This document shows positions 1 through 13,100 of a stretch of DNA of 64,000 nt, piece by piece (positions within the stretch are counted from its first letter, which is position 1; each line of letters begins with the position of its first letter). Origin of the DNA: Acidobacteriota bacterium (GTDB taxonomy: Bacteria > Acidobacteriota > Polarisedimenticolia > J045); NCBI GenBank assembly GCA_025456425.1, contig JALOKP010000001.1, positions 1 through 64,000 of the forward strand, given 5' to 3'. The translations under genes were made by a program, and so were the position numbers. The notes below the pieces were generated by a model. It was given only the letters and a program-made list of their open reading frames with translations, made no database searches and was not told the origin of the DNA.

Positions 1-274
1 CGTTCGCCATCTCATGGGAGCCGGAGAGAGCAAGCCGCGGGCCGACGGGAAACCCCCGTCTCTCCGCGCTCCCGATCCCACGCCCGTCCGCCCGCGGTCA
101 TTCCGGGCCGGACACCTGTCTGCCGGCGGTCACGCGCCCGGGCCGCTCACCAACACGCTTGCGGCCACCGTGGACGATCGGTCGGAGCGCGGCTTACTCC
201 TGGTATGGGTCCGGGTTTGCGGCCGGATCGACCGCACGCCATCCTCCCCACCCGCTATCCGGAGAGGACACGCC

Positions 275-991
<717 letters not shown>

Positions 992-1010
992 CCACCCCGC
1001 CGTTGTCGAG

Positions 1011-1036
1011 CGGCCCGGGTGTGGGAGCCCGGGCCG
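1011..1036 (+). terminator. Hairpin after sodA
   Basis: A perfect 9-bp stem, CGGCCCGGG (1011-1019) with CCCGGGCCG (1028-1036), with an 8-base loop lies 20 bases after the sodA stop. No T-tract follows, so it is a GC-rich hairpin of the kind often seen downstream of genes in such genomes rather than a proven intrinsic terminator. Confidence 0.4.
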
Positions 1037-1194
1037 TGGCCACCGCACCGCCTCCTTGAGGTCGTTTACGAGGCAGAGCATTCCGGTTTGTGGGGCCCTC
1101 GAGCGTATCCTTCTCGCGTCGTCTCGAGCCGGCCGCCGGCCCTGAAATCGTCCCTGGCGCGCCCTCTGAGACCCAGGCGCGCTAGGGGGGTGCC

Positions 1195-4100
1195 ATGAGC
1201 CGTCGCCGGTGGTTCGTCGCAGGCTTGGTCGTCGTGTTCTCGCTGCTCGGTCTCGGCTCTTCGCCCGCGCTGGCAGACCCGCCCTCGCTCGAGAAGATGC
1301 TCGCCCCGGATCACCTGCCGGGCGAGCTGCTCGTCAAGTTCCGGGAGGGCGCACCCGAGCCCGCCGCGCGCTCGCTGCGTGTCCAGCTCGCGGCCCGCGT
1401 CGCGACGCGCTTTCGCAGCGGCGCCGAACACTGGCTGCTCGGCCCGGGCCACGACGTCGAAGAAGGGCTTCGGCTCCTGGTCGGACATCCGCTCGTGGCC
1501 TACGCCGAGCCGAACTACCGCGTCTTCCCGATCCGCACGCCCGACGATCCGAGCTTCTCCGCGCTGTGGGGCCTGCACAACACGGGGCAGTTCGGCGGCA
1601 TCCCCGGCGCCGACATCGACGCCCAGCGGGCCTGGGACCTGACGACGGGCGATCGCCGTGTCCGCGTCGCGGTGATCGACACCGGGGTCGAGGCCGCGCA
1701 CCCCGACCTCGCGGCGCAGATCTGGACCAACCCCGGCGAGATCCCGGGCAACGGGCTGGATGACGACGCCAACGGGTACGTCGACGACGCACACGGCTGG
1801 GACTTCTGCGACGACGACAACGACCCGGCCGACGATCACGGACACGGTACCCACGTCTCGGGGACGATCGGCGCGATCGGGAACAACGGGCGTGGCGTCG
1901 TCGGTGTGGCCTGGTCGGTGTCGATCGTCCCGATCAAGTTCCTGTGCAACGGGTGGGGTACCAACGTCGACGCCATCGCATCGATCGAGTACGCGACGGC
2001 GCTCGGCGTCGACGTGATGAACAACTCGTGGGGAGGCGGCGAGTTCTCGCAGGCCATGCTGGACGCGATCAACGCCGCCGCGCAGCGGGAGATCCTGTTC
2101 GTCGCAGCAGCCGGCAACAACACCAGCGACAACGACCTCTGGCCGTTCTACCCCGCGACCTACGACGCACCGAACCTCGTGTCGGTTGCCGCCACCGGGG
2201 GCTCGGACGAGCTCGCCTGGTTCTCGAACTGGGGCGCCCAGTCGGTCGATCTGGGGGCGCCGGGCATCGACATCTACAGCACGTACATGGGCGGCACTTA
2301 CGGCTACATGAACGGCACCTCGATGGCCACGCCGCACGTCAGCGGCGTCGCCGCCCTGATGCGCGCGCTCGTCCCCGACATGGGCGTGGTGGAGCTCAGG
2401 CAACTGCTGTTCGAGTCGGTCGAGCCGGTTGCCAGCCTCGGCGGAATCACCGCGACGGGCGGCCGCCTGGACGCATTCCAGGCAATCTCGGGGATCGACG
2501 GCACGCCCCCGGCCGCGGTGGGCGACCTCGCTGTCGAAGGGACGACCTCGAGTTCCGTGACGCTGACCTGGAGCGCCCCGGGAGATGACGGCGACCAGGG
2601 GACCGCCAGCGCCTACGACCTGCGTTACTCGACAGCGCCGATCGACGCCGGCAACTTCGCAGCCGCGACGCCGGCGCCCGCCCCCGCGCCGCAGCCGGCC
2701 GGCTCGCGGCAACAGGTCGAGGTTGGCGGCCTCGACGCGGCGAGCTCGTACCACTTCGCGCTCGTCGGTTCCGACGAGGTGGGCAACGCAGGCCCGCTGT
2801 CGAACGTGGTCTCGGGAACGACGCTCGACCCCCCCACGATCGCGACCGCTCCGGCCTCCTTCTCGGCCAGTCTGATCACCGGGGCGCGAAGCAACCAGGT
2901 GCTGACGATCGAGAACGTCGGCGTCGGCACGCTGGACTGGGTCATCCCGCCTCCCGAGCGGGGCGCGCCTCCCGCCAAGAGTACGTCCGACCAGATGAGC
3001 CTGGGCAAGGGCGAGCCCGACCCGCGCAAGGGGCCGGCTCCGGCCTCGCTGGGCGGACCCGATCCCTTCGGCTACCGGTTCATCGACAGCGATGAGCCGG
3101 ACGGCCCGCCGTTCGAGTGGGTCGACATCTCGGGCTCGGGAACGGCGATCGCCGGGCTGACCGGGGACGATCAGTCGGTGGCGATCCCGATCGGCTTCCC
3201 CTTCGATTTCTACGGCACGCGCTTCGAGTTCGTGAACGTCGCCACCAACGGCTTCCTGAGCTTCACGAACGGGAGCGCCGAGTTCAACAACCAGCCGCTG
3301 CCGGGCAGCCTGGCACCGGAGTTCCTGATCGCGCCGTTCTGGGACGACCTCGACTTCGGCGGGCAGGCACGCGCTTCCTACCTCACCGACGGCTCCTGCC
3401 TCACGATCCAGTTCACGAACGTCGCGCGCCTGCAGGGTGACGGCGTCTTCACCTTCCAGGTCTCGCTCTACCACGACGGCGGGATCGTGCTCCGCTACCA
3501 GTCGATGAGCGGCCTGTCTGACAGCGCGACGATCGGGATCCAGGACGGGACGCAGTCGCGCGGGCTGCAGGTCGTCTTCAACGCGCCCTACGTCCATGAC
3601 GGCCTTGCAGTCCGGATCTACCGCACGCCGGACTGGCTCCGCGCCGCGCCGACGACCGGCCGGCTGTGGAGCGGCGAACGGGCGGAGGTGACCGTCACGA
3701 TCGACGCCGCGCGCCTGTTCGGCGGCCACTACGACGGCTTCCTGACCGTCGATTCGAACGACCCGCAGCGCCCGTCGATCCCGCACCCGGTGTCGCTCGA
3801 CGTCACGGCAGCCCCGGACATCGCGGTGTCGCCCGCGACGCTCGACTTCGGGCCGGTGCTGCTCGGCGAGTCGCGCTCCCTGCCGCTCGCCGTCAGCAAC
3901 GACGGGACCGAGCCGCTGCAGGTCGACTCGATCGGAAGCGACCGCTCCGAGTTCGTTCCGGACCACAGCTCGCTCGCGCTCTCGCCGTTCGACGCCGAGA
4001 CCGTCGGCGTCGTCTTCACCCCGGCCGAGATCGGCGCGTTCGAGGGGACCCTGACGCTCGCAAGCGATGACCCCGACGAGCCGGTGACCACCGTGCGCCT

Positions 4101-7100
4101 GGCCGGCGTCGGCGCGGTCCCGCCGCGGATCGAGGTGGCACCGCCCGAGCTGGACGCGACCCTGAACCAGTTCGCGCAGGAGACGCAGCCGTTGACGGTC
4201 TCCAACGTCGGCGGGCTCGTCCTGGACTTCACGGCCGAGGTCGTGCCACGCGGGCCCGGCCTGCAGCGCTCGCCGTTCGCCGGGCTCTCGACCGGCGACG
4301 GGCGGTCGGACAACGCGGCGCCGTCCAACTCCGGCAACGGGCCCGCAGCGCCGTCGGCGTTCCACGGCGCCGACGCGTCGTTCGAGCCGCTCCCGGCCAG
4401 CCCGGCCGCGCTGACCTGTGTGGTCGGCGACCCGGAGGGGAGGGCCGTCTACGCGCAGGCAAACCAAGGTTACGACTTCTTCCGTTTCCGTCCCGAAACG
4501 GGAGCGTGGGAGACGCTGAGCGGCTGCCCGCTCCACTCCGGCAACAATGGTGGCGCGGCGCTGCTCGGTGGAGCGGTCTACACCAGCTACACGGCCTCAG
4601 GGACCGAGCTGGGCGTCTACGACGTCACGACCGACAGCTGGACGAGCCGACCGCACCCGCTCGGAGGGGGGACCGCCAACATCGCGAGCGACGGGACCGC
4701 GTTCCTTTACTTCGCCCTGGGGCGGCGGCTGGTCCGCTACGATCCCGCCAGCGGCGAACAGATCGACCTCGCCGCACCGCCCTTTGCGTTCGAGCCCTGG
4801 GGCGGCCTTGCCTACAACGGCGGACGGCTCTACGGCCACGAAGGTAACGGGCTGACGGGGTTCGCGGTCTACGAGGTCGCGCACGATGTCTGGCGCGAAC
4901 TCCCGCCGATCCCGGCGGGAGCCGTGGCGGGGGCGGCGATCGACCCGCTGGCGCAGGAGTACGCGGCCGCCGGGCCCTACGGCGGCAGCAACCTCTACCG
5001 CTTCTCGCTGGCCGACGAGTCCTGGCGCGTCTCGACGCTGCCCTTCTTCGTGGGCGACGGTGGGCTGGGCTGGCTGCCCGGGCGCCCCTCGGGGCTCTAC
5101 GTCGTGCAGGGCGAGGACGGCGTCGCATTCACGCGCCTGGTCGGCGCGCCCTCCTGGCTGCGGGTGACGCCCGACTCGGGAAGCGTGCCGCCCGGCAGCG
5201 CGGCAGTGCTCGACGTGACCTTCGACTCCGCCCCACTGCTCGGCGGCGACTACGCCGCGACGATCGAGATCCGGAGCAGCGACCCGGACACGCCGCTGGT
5301 CTCCGTGCCGGCGGACCTGACGGTCACCGGGGTGCCGGACATCGCGCTGGCCGGAGTCGAGCAGCGGCTCGAGTCGGCAATCGACTACGGCGGGAGCGGC
5401 GCCCTGACGCCGCACTCGTTCTGGATCGTCGTCCCTCCGACGACTGGCGGCACGATCGAGCTGGTCGCCGACGGCGACTACGGCGACGAGACCGAGCAGG
5501 CGACGGCGAGTGCCGAGGGCCTGACTCTGGGGACGGTCGGCTCGACCGGCTTGGACTGCAGCGCGGCGAGCGGGCGGTTCCCGATCTCAGCCGTGGACCT
5601 GGCCGCCCTGGCCGCGGACGGCGTGGTGCGCGTCGACGTCCAGAACAGCGCCTGGGTCGAAGTATTCTGCGCGGTGAACCGGCACACGGTTCGCCTGCGC
5701 TATCGCGGCGCCGCTGACCGTCTCGAGTTCGGGGAGCTGTTCCCCGGCCAGTCCCGGATCCTGGAGCTGGAAGTGCGGAACGGCGGGTCCAGCCCACTCG
5801 ACATCTCGTCGATCGTCAGCGACCTGCCGGAGTTCGTCCCCTCCGCGACCTCGCTCGACCTGGCGCCTCACGCCACCGTGTTCCTCGCCGTCCAATTCAC
5901 GCCGGGGGCCGTCGGCACGTACGACGGCACGCTGACCTTCACCAGCAACGACCCCGACGAGCCGGCCGTGACCGTGGCCCTGTCCGGCGCCGGTGTCGAG
6001 CCACCGCAACTCACGGTCACGCCGTCCGGGTTGAGCGCGACCCTCGAGCAGGGGAACCAGGAGACGCAGCTGCTGACGCTGTCGAACTCGGGTGGCGGCT
6101 TGCTCGAGTACACGGCCGAGGTCGTACCGCGCGGCGCTGACCTGGTGCGCACGACGTACTCCGCGCTCTCCGCCGGGGGCCCTTCCAACAACCCGCCGCC
6201 GGCGCCCTCCGGTGCCCCGCCCGCGGAACCGCCCCCCTTCCGGGGCGCCGACGCGGCGTTCGAGCTGCTGCCCCCCAGCCCGGCCGCGCTGACCTGCGTC
6301 GTCGCGGACCCCTCCGGTCGGGCGATCTACGCGCAGCAGGAGGCTGGCACCCGGTTCTTCCGCTACCGCCCCGAGAACAGGGCCTGGGAGCCGCTGTCCC
6401 CGGCGCCGATCTATCCGGGCAACAACGGCGGCGCGGCACTGCTCGGGGGCACGATCTTCACGACCTACAACGACTGGGGATCGCTGCTCGGCGTGTACGA
6501 CATCGCAACCGACAGCTGGTCGACGCGCCCGCATCCGCTCGGAGGCGGTACCTCCAACGTGGCGAGCGATGGGACGCGCTACCTTTACTTCGCTCTGGGA
6601 ACGCGGCTGGTGCGCTACGACCCCGCCAGCCAGGAGCAGACCGAGCTCGCCGTCCCTCCCTTCGCATTCGAGAGCTGGGGCGGCCTCGCCTACTCCAACG
6701 GCCTGCTCTACGGTCACGCCGGGAACGGACGGGTCGAGTTCGCGACTTACGACATCGCCGGCGACGCCTGGCGCCTGCTGCCCCAGCTCCCCGGGGGGGC
6801 GGTGCTCGGTGCGGCGATCGACCCGCTGGCGCAGGAATACGCGGCGGTCGGGCCGTACTACGGGACCAACCTGTACCGCTTCTCGCTGATCGACGAGACC
6901 TGGAGCGTCTCGAGCCTGCCGTTCCTCGTGGATGACAGCGGCCTGGCCTGGCTGCCGGGCCGGCCCTCCGGGCTCTACATCGTCCAGGGCGAACGCGGTG
7001 CCTCGTTTGCGCGCCTGGTTGGCGCGCCGGCCTGGCTGCAGGTCTCGCCCGACGCCGGGAGCGTGCCGCCGGGCGGCTCTGCCGACCTGCAGGTCACGTT

Positions 7101-10100
7101 CGACAGCAGCCTGCTGCCCGGCGGCGAGTTCGGGGCGGAGATCGAGATCCGCAGCAACGATCCGCTGGCGTCTCTGGTCGCGGTGCCGGCCGACCTGACG
7201 GTGACCGGCGCACCGGACATCGCGCTGCTCGGAGCCGCGCAGCGGCTCGAGTCCGCGGTCGACTACAGAATGGAAGGGGCCGTCACGCAGCACCAGCTCA
7301 CGGTGACCGTGCCCCCCGGCGGTGACGGTGAGTTCGAGCTGGTCGCCGACGGCGACTATGGTGACCCTGGCGAGCGGGCGTACGCGACTGCAGACGGCCT
7401 GGAGCTCGGGAGCGTGGGCGCGGTCGGTTCCGACTGCGTTCCCGCGACCGGCCGGTTCCCGCTCGGGGCCGAGCAGTTGGCGGCGCTGGCCGCCGACGGC
7501 TTCGTCAACGTCGAGGTCCGCAACGATTGGTCCGTTGGCGTGTTCTGCGGCGTCAACCGGCATACGGTGCGCCTGCACTACCGCGCGGCGGCCGACCGGC
7601 TCGACTTCGGGGCGCACTACCTCGGCCTGTCGCCGGTCCTCGAGATCGAGGTAAGGAACGACGGGATCGCCCCGCTCGAGGTCTCCTCGATCACCAGCGA
7701 TCTCCCGGAATTCGTCCCCTCCGCGTCCTCGCTGACGCTTGCGCCGCGCACGACCACGCGCCTCTCCGTGACCTTCACCCCCAGCGCCGACCAGGTCTTC
7801 GACGGCATCCTCACGCTCGTCAGCAACGATCCGGATGAGCCACTCGTGACGGTCGCGCTGTACGGCGAAGGGGTCGTCCCTCCCTCGATCTCGATCGATC
7901 CGCTGTCGTACTCGGAGGCCCTGAACTCGGGCGAGACGACCGTCCGGACGCTGACCATCGCAAACAGCGGTGGCGACACCCTGCGCTGGACGGCCGAGAT
8001 CGACGCCGCCGAGGCGGGTCGCCTGCTCAGCGCCAGCCCGACTTTTGGCGGCCTCGAGCCGCAGGCCGGCCAGCCCAAGGATGAGACGCCCGCGCCGCAG
8101 GGACCTCCGGCCGCCGACCGGCTGTACACCGCGGAGTTCCCCGCCGCGCCCGGTCCGGCCGACTCCCACCCGACGGCCGCGCCGCGCCCGCCGCTCGAGG
8201 ATCTCCTGCCGGAGCTGGACGCCGGCTACCTGGGGATCACCAGCCTCATCCCCGGCCGCTTCGACTTCTCCGAAGGGGAGACCGGGACCTACATCTCGGA
8301 CGGCGGCGGCGACATGTACGACGGCGGCAACTACCTCTCCACGGACCTTGGCGACAGCCTCTCCTACTCGAACGGGGTGATCACCGGCTCCGGACTGTTC
8401 GGACCCGGAGGGCGCTACTTCACGCGCAAGTACCCCGGCCTGTTCGTGCTCGCGGCGGACCTGGACGGCGTCTCGGGGTTCACGATCAGCGGCGGCCTCG
8501 GGGCGGACGGGTCAGGCAGCGTGGACGGCGCCGTGTTCGAGACGACGATCTCGGGTGCGACCTACCGCGGGTTCGTCAAGCGGGTCTTCAACGCGGGCGA
8601 CCCGAGCGTCAACCACCTCGTCATCGTACCGCTCGACCCCCTGGTCAGCCACGAGTTCTCGACCTATACCGACAACGACTACCACCGCGTCTTCGGCCTC
8701 CGGGGCGTCGCTCGCCTCTATTACCTGCTGTACTCGACGACGAACGGAAGCCGGGTGGACGACGCAACCACGCTGTCGATCATGGAGTCGTTCCTCCGGC
8801 TGCTCGGGGCGGGCTGGCTGCAGATCGAACCGGACGCCGGCGAACTGGCTCCGGGGGCGTCGCTCGCCGCCGCGGTGACGTTCGACGCATCGGAACTCGA
8901 CGGCGGCCGGTACGCCACCACGATCCGTATCCGCAGCAACGACCCGCTCTCGCCGGAGATCCCGGTCCCGGCCGATCTGGCGGTGACGGGGGTGCCCGAC
9001 ATCACGCTCTACGGGGCCGACCAGCAGGTCGAGTCGGCGGTCGATTTCTACGCGGACGGCGCCGTGACGCAGCACGCGTTGTCTCTCGTCACGCCGCCGT
9101 CCGGCGGCGGGACGATCGAGCTGGTCGCGGACGGCGACTACGGCGACCAGTCCGAGCAGGCGACGGCAACGGCCGAGGGGTACACGCTGGGGAGCGTCGG
9201 CGTTACGGGCAACGACTGCTCGCCAGCGGACGGCAGCTTCCCGATCGCGCCGGACCAACTGCTCGAGCTGGCCGCGGACGGCGTCGTCGCCGTGGAGGTG
9301 CGGAACACCCCCGACGTCGGGACCTTCTGCGCGCTCAACCGGCACACGGTCCGCTTGCGCTACCGGGGTTCCGCCGACCGGCTCGACTTCGGTCCGCTCT
9401 TCATCGGCCTGTCGCGGACGCTGGAGATCGAGGTCCGCAACGGCGGAAGCGACCGGCTCGAGGTCACTTCGATCTCCAGCGACCTGTCGGAGTACACGCC
9501 ATCCCACGCGTCCCTGAGTCTCGCCCCCCGCTCCTCGACGATCCTGACTGTTACCTTCGCCCCCGCGTCCACCGGGCCGTTCGACGGCGCCCTGACGCTC
9601 GCCAGCAACGATCCGGACGAGCCGGTGACGACGGTCTCCCTGGCGGGGGTCGGGCTCGAGCCGCCGGTCCTCGGGGTCGCACCGACCGAGCTGGACCTGG
9701 TCCTCGACCAGGGAACGCAGCAGACCCTGCCGCTGACCCTCTCCAACTCGGGCGGCAGTCCGCTGGAGTTCACGGCCGAGGTGGCGCTCCGCGGGCCCGG
9801 CCTGCGGCGCACCAGGTTCACTGCGCTCTCCGCCGGCGACGGCCGCTCCAGCAACCCGCCGCCGGTCGGCGCGGCGGCCGCGCCGGCGGAGCCCGCACCC
9901 TTCCGCGCGGCGAACGCGACGTTCGAGATGCTGCCCGACAGCCCGAGGACGCTGACCTGCGTCGCCGGCGACGCCGACGGTCACGCGGTCTACGCGCAGA
10001 TGGACTCGGGCTACGAATTCCGGCGCTTCCGTACCGACGCTGGAACCTGGGAGCGTCTCGCCGACTCTCCGCTCCATTCCAGTGGCAACGGGGGGGCCGC

Positions 10101-13100
10101 GCTGCTCGGCGGCCGGATCTACACCAGCTACACGAGTCAGGGCAGCTCGATCGGGGTCTACGAGATCGCCACCGATAGCTGGACGACCCGCGCGCACCCC
10201 GTTGGCGCCGGAACGGCGAACCTCGCCAGCGACGGGGAGCGGTACATCTATTTCGCCCTGAACAGGCGGCTCGTGCGGTACGAACCGGCGACGCTGGCCT
10301 GGGAGGACCGGGCGGTACCGCCGTTCGCGTTCGAGCCCTGGGGCGGGCTCGCCTACTTCGAGGGGAAGCTCTATGGCCACGCAGGCAACGGGCGGAGGGA
10401 CTTTGCGGTCTACGACGTCGCTGCGAACGCGTGGAGCGTGCTGCCCGCCCTGCCGGCGGGAGCCGTGCTGGGAGCGGCAATCGACCCGCTGGCCCGCGAA
10501 TACGCGGCCGTCGGGTCCTACGGCGGAACCAACCTCTACTCATTCTCGCTGACCGACGAGACCTGGAGCGTCTCGACGCTGCCGTTCGCGGTGGACGACG
10601 GCGGACTGACCTGGCTGCCCGGCCGGCCGTCGGGCCTGTACCTGGTGCAGGGCGAGCGCGGCACCGCGTTCGCGCGCCGGGTCGGCGGGCCGGCCTGGCT
10701 GCGGGTCGCGCCCGACGCGGGGAGCGTCCCGGCGGGGCAGAGCGCAGTCCTCGACGTGACCTTCGACAGCAGCCTGCTGCTCGACGGCGAGTTCGGGGCG
10801 GCGCTCGAGATCCGCAGCAACGACCCGCTCGCGCCGCTGGTGTCGGTGCCGGCCGACCTGCGTGTGGTCGGCTGGCCGGACTTGGTGCTGCGCGGTGCGG
10901 AGCAGCGGCTCGAGTCGGTCCTCTCCTATGGTACGGACGCGGCCCTGACGCGGCACGACCTGTCGGTCGCCGTGCCCCCCGCGGGCGAGGGCTCGCTCGA
11001 GGTGCTCGCCGACGGCGACTTTGGAGATTACTCCGAGCTGGCGACCGTCACGGTCGAGGGGCTCGCGCTGGGCAATGTGGGCAACACCGGAACGGACTGC
11101 TCCGAGGCGCGGCAGGAGTTCCCGCTGGAAGCCGACACCCTGTTGGCGCTGGCCGCCGACGGCGTCGTGCAGGTCGAGGTCCAGAACGCCGGCGATGTGG
11201 GTGCCTTCTGCACGCGGAACCAGCACACGGTTCGGCTGCGCTACCGCAACGCCGGGAGCAGCCTCGACTTCGGTGCGCTGTTCGTCGGCCTGTCGCGGAC
11301 CCTGGAGGTCGAGGTGCAGAACGCCGGGACCCGTCCGCTCGAGGTCTCCGCGATCTCGAGCGACCTCCCCGAGTTCGTACCCGCCGAGACCTCGCTGATC
11401 GTGCCGCCGCGCCAAGCGGCGATCGTCTCCGTCACCTTCACCCCCGGTGCCGCGCAGGCGTTTGACGGCACCCTGTCGTTCGCCAGCAACGATCCAAACG
11501 AACCGGTGACGACGCTGGCGCTGCACGGCGAGGGGCTCGTACCGCCCGAGATCGCGGTCACGCCCGATTCGCTCGCGGCCGACCTGCTCACCGGGGGAGC
11601 CGACCTGCAGGCGCTGACGATCGAGAATCTCGGCGGCAGCGACCTCGTCTGGTCCGCGGAAGTGGTCTTCGGCGACGAGGGCCGCGTCGTGAGCACGAGC
11701 CCCGTCTTCCGCGGACCCGAGTCGGGCCGTCCGGAAGTCGAGAGGGTGCTCCCGCCGCCGGCCGGTCCGCCGGCCGACGGGGATCTCTACTCCGCCGGCG
11801 TCGCCGGGCCGCAAGATCCCGCGGCGAACATGCCGGCGCAGGCGCACCCCCCGGCCCTCGGCGCAGCCCTGGACCATCTGGATTCCCGCTTCGCCGACGT
11901 CACGCAGCTGATCCCCGACCGCTTCGACTTCAGCGAGGGCGTGAGTGGCACCTCGATTTCAGACGGCGGTCTCAACATGTACGACAACGGCAACTACCTC
12001 TCGTCGGATCTGGGGGGCGGCCTGTCCTACTCCGATGGGAAGATCGTCGGGGCCACCATTCTCGGGCCTGGCGGCCGCTACTTCACCCGGAAGCACCCGG
12101 GTCTGTTCGTCTTCGCGGGCGACGTCCAAGGCATCCAGACCTTCACGATCGACGGATACCTGGGAACGGGTGGCCGCGGCGCCGTCGACGGCGCCGTGCT
12201 CGACGCCACGGTGCAGGGCGTCGCCTACCGCGGCTTCGTCAAGCGCGTCTTCGACGCGGGCGTGCCCAGCGTCAACCACCTGGTGATCGTGCCGTTCGAC
12301 CCGGCCCTCGATCACCAGTACAGCTCCTGGACCTACTACGATTACCACCGCGTCCAGGGTCTGCAGAACGTCCGGCGGATCTACTACCTGCTCTACGCCA
12401 CGGAGGGTGGCGGATACGTCGACAACGCGACGACGCTGGCGATCATGAAGGCGTTCCTCGAGGCACTCCTGCCCCCCTGGCTCTCAGTGGACCCGCCCTC
12501 CGGAACGGTCCCCGTGGGGGAGTCGGCCGCACTGGCTGTTCGGTTCGACGCGGCCGGGCTGGACGGCGGCGACTACGCGGCCACGATCCGCCTGTCCAGC
12601 AACGACCCCGACGAAACCGTCGTACGCATCGCGGCGGCGCTGCACGTTACGGCCGCCCCGGACATCCTGCTCGCCGGCCCCGGGCAGACCCTCGAGTCGG
12701 CGGTCGACTACGGCACGGCCGGCGCCCTGACGCAGCACGCCTTCCCGGCCGGCGCACCGCCGGTCCTCGACGGGACGCTCGAACTGGTCGCGGACGGCGA
12801 CTACGGCGACTACTACGAGTGGGCGACAGTGAGCGCCGAGGGCCTGGTTCTGGGCCGCGCGGGCGCGACCGGAACCGACTGCTCGACCGCGAGCGAGCAG
12901 TTTGTCGTATCGGCGGCCGACCTGGCCCTGCTTGCGTCCGACGGCGTGGTGCACGTCGACGTGCAGAACAGCCTCGACGTCGGCTCGTCATGCGGCGTCA
13001 ACCGGCATACGGTTCGCCTGAGCTTCCGTACCGAGGCCGACCGGGTCGAATTCGGGCCCGTCTACATCGGATCGCCGCGGACGATCGAGATCCAGGTCCA

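Noticed and set aside
1-274. Upstream part of the frame that contains sodA
   Set aside because: Open by composition only; no start signal before GTG 275 and no similarity to SOD; nothing else recognised there.
1066-4536. Very long minus-strand open frame opposite the giant gene (also 5587-8169, 8512-10380 and 14419-17217)
   Set aside because: Arg/Val/Gly-rich translation with no domain, no signal and no ribosome site; it arises from GC-biased third positions of the real gene on the plus strand.
4381-10690. Three kelch-like segments considered as mobile or duplicated genes
   Set aside because: They stay in frame in one gene with no insertion-sequence ends or target duplications, so they are domain repeats.
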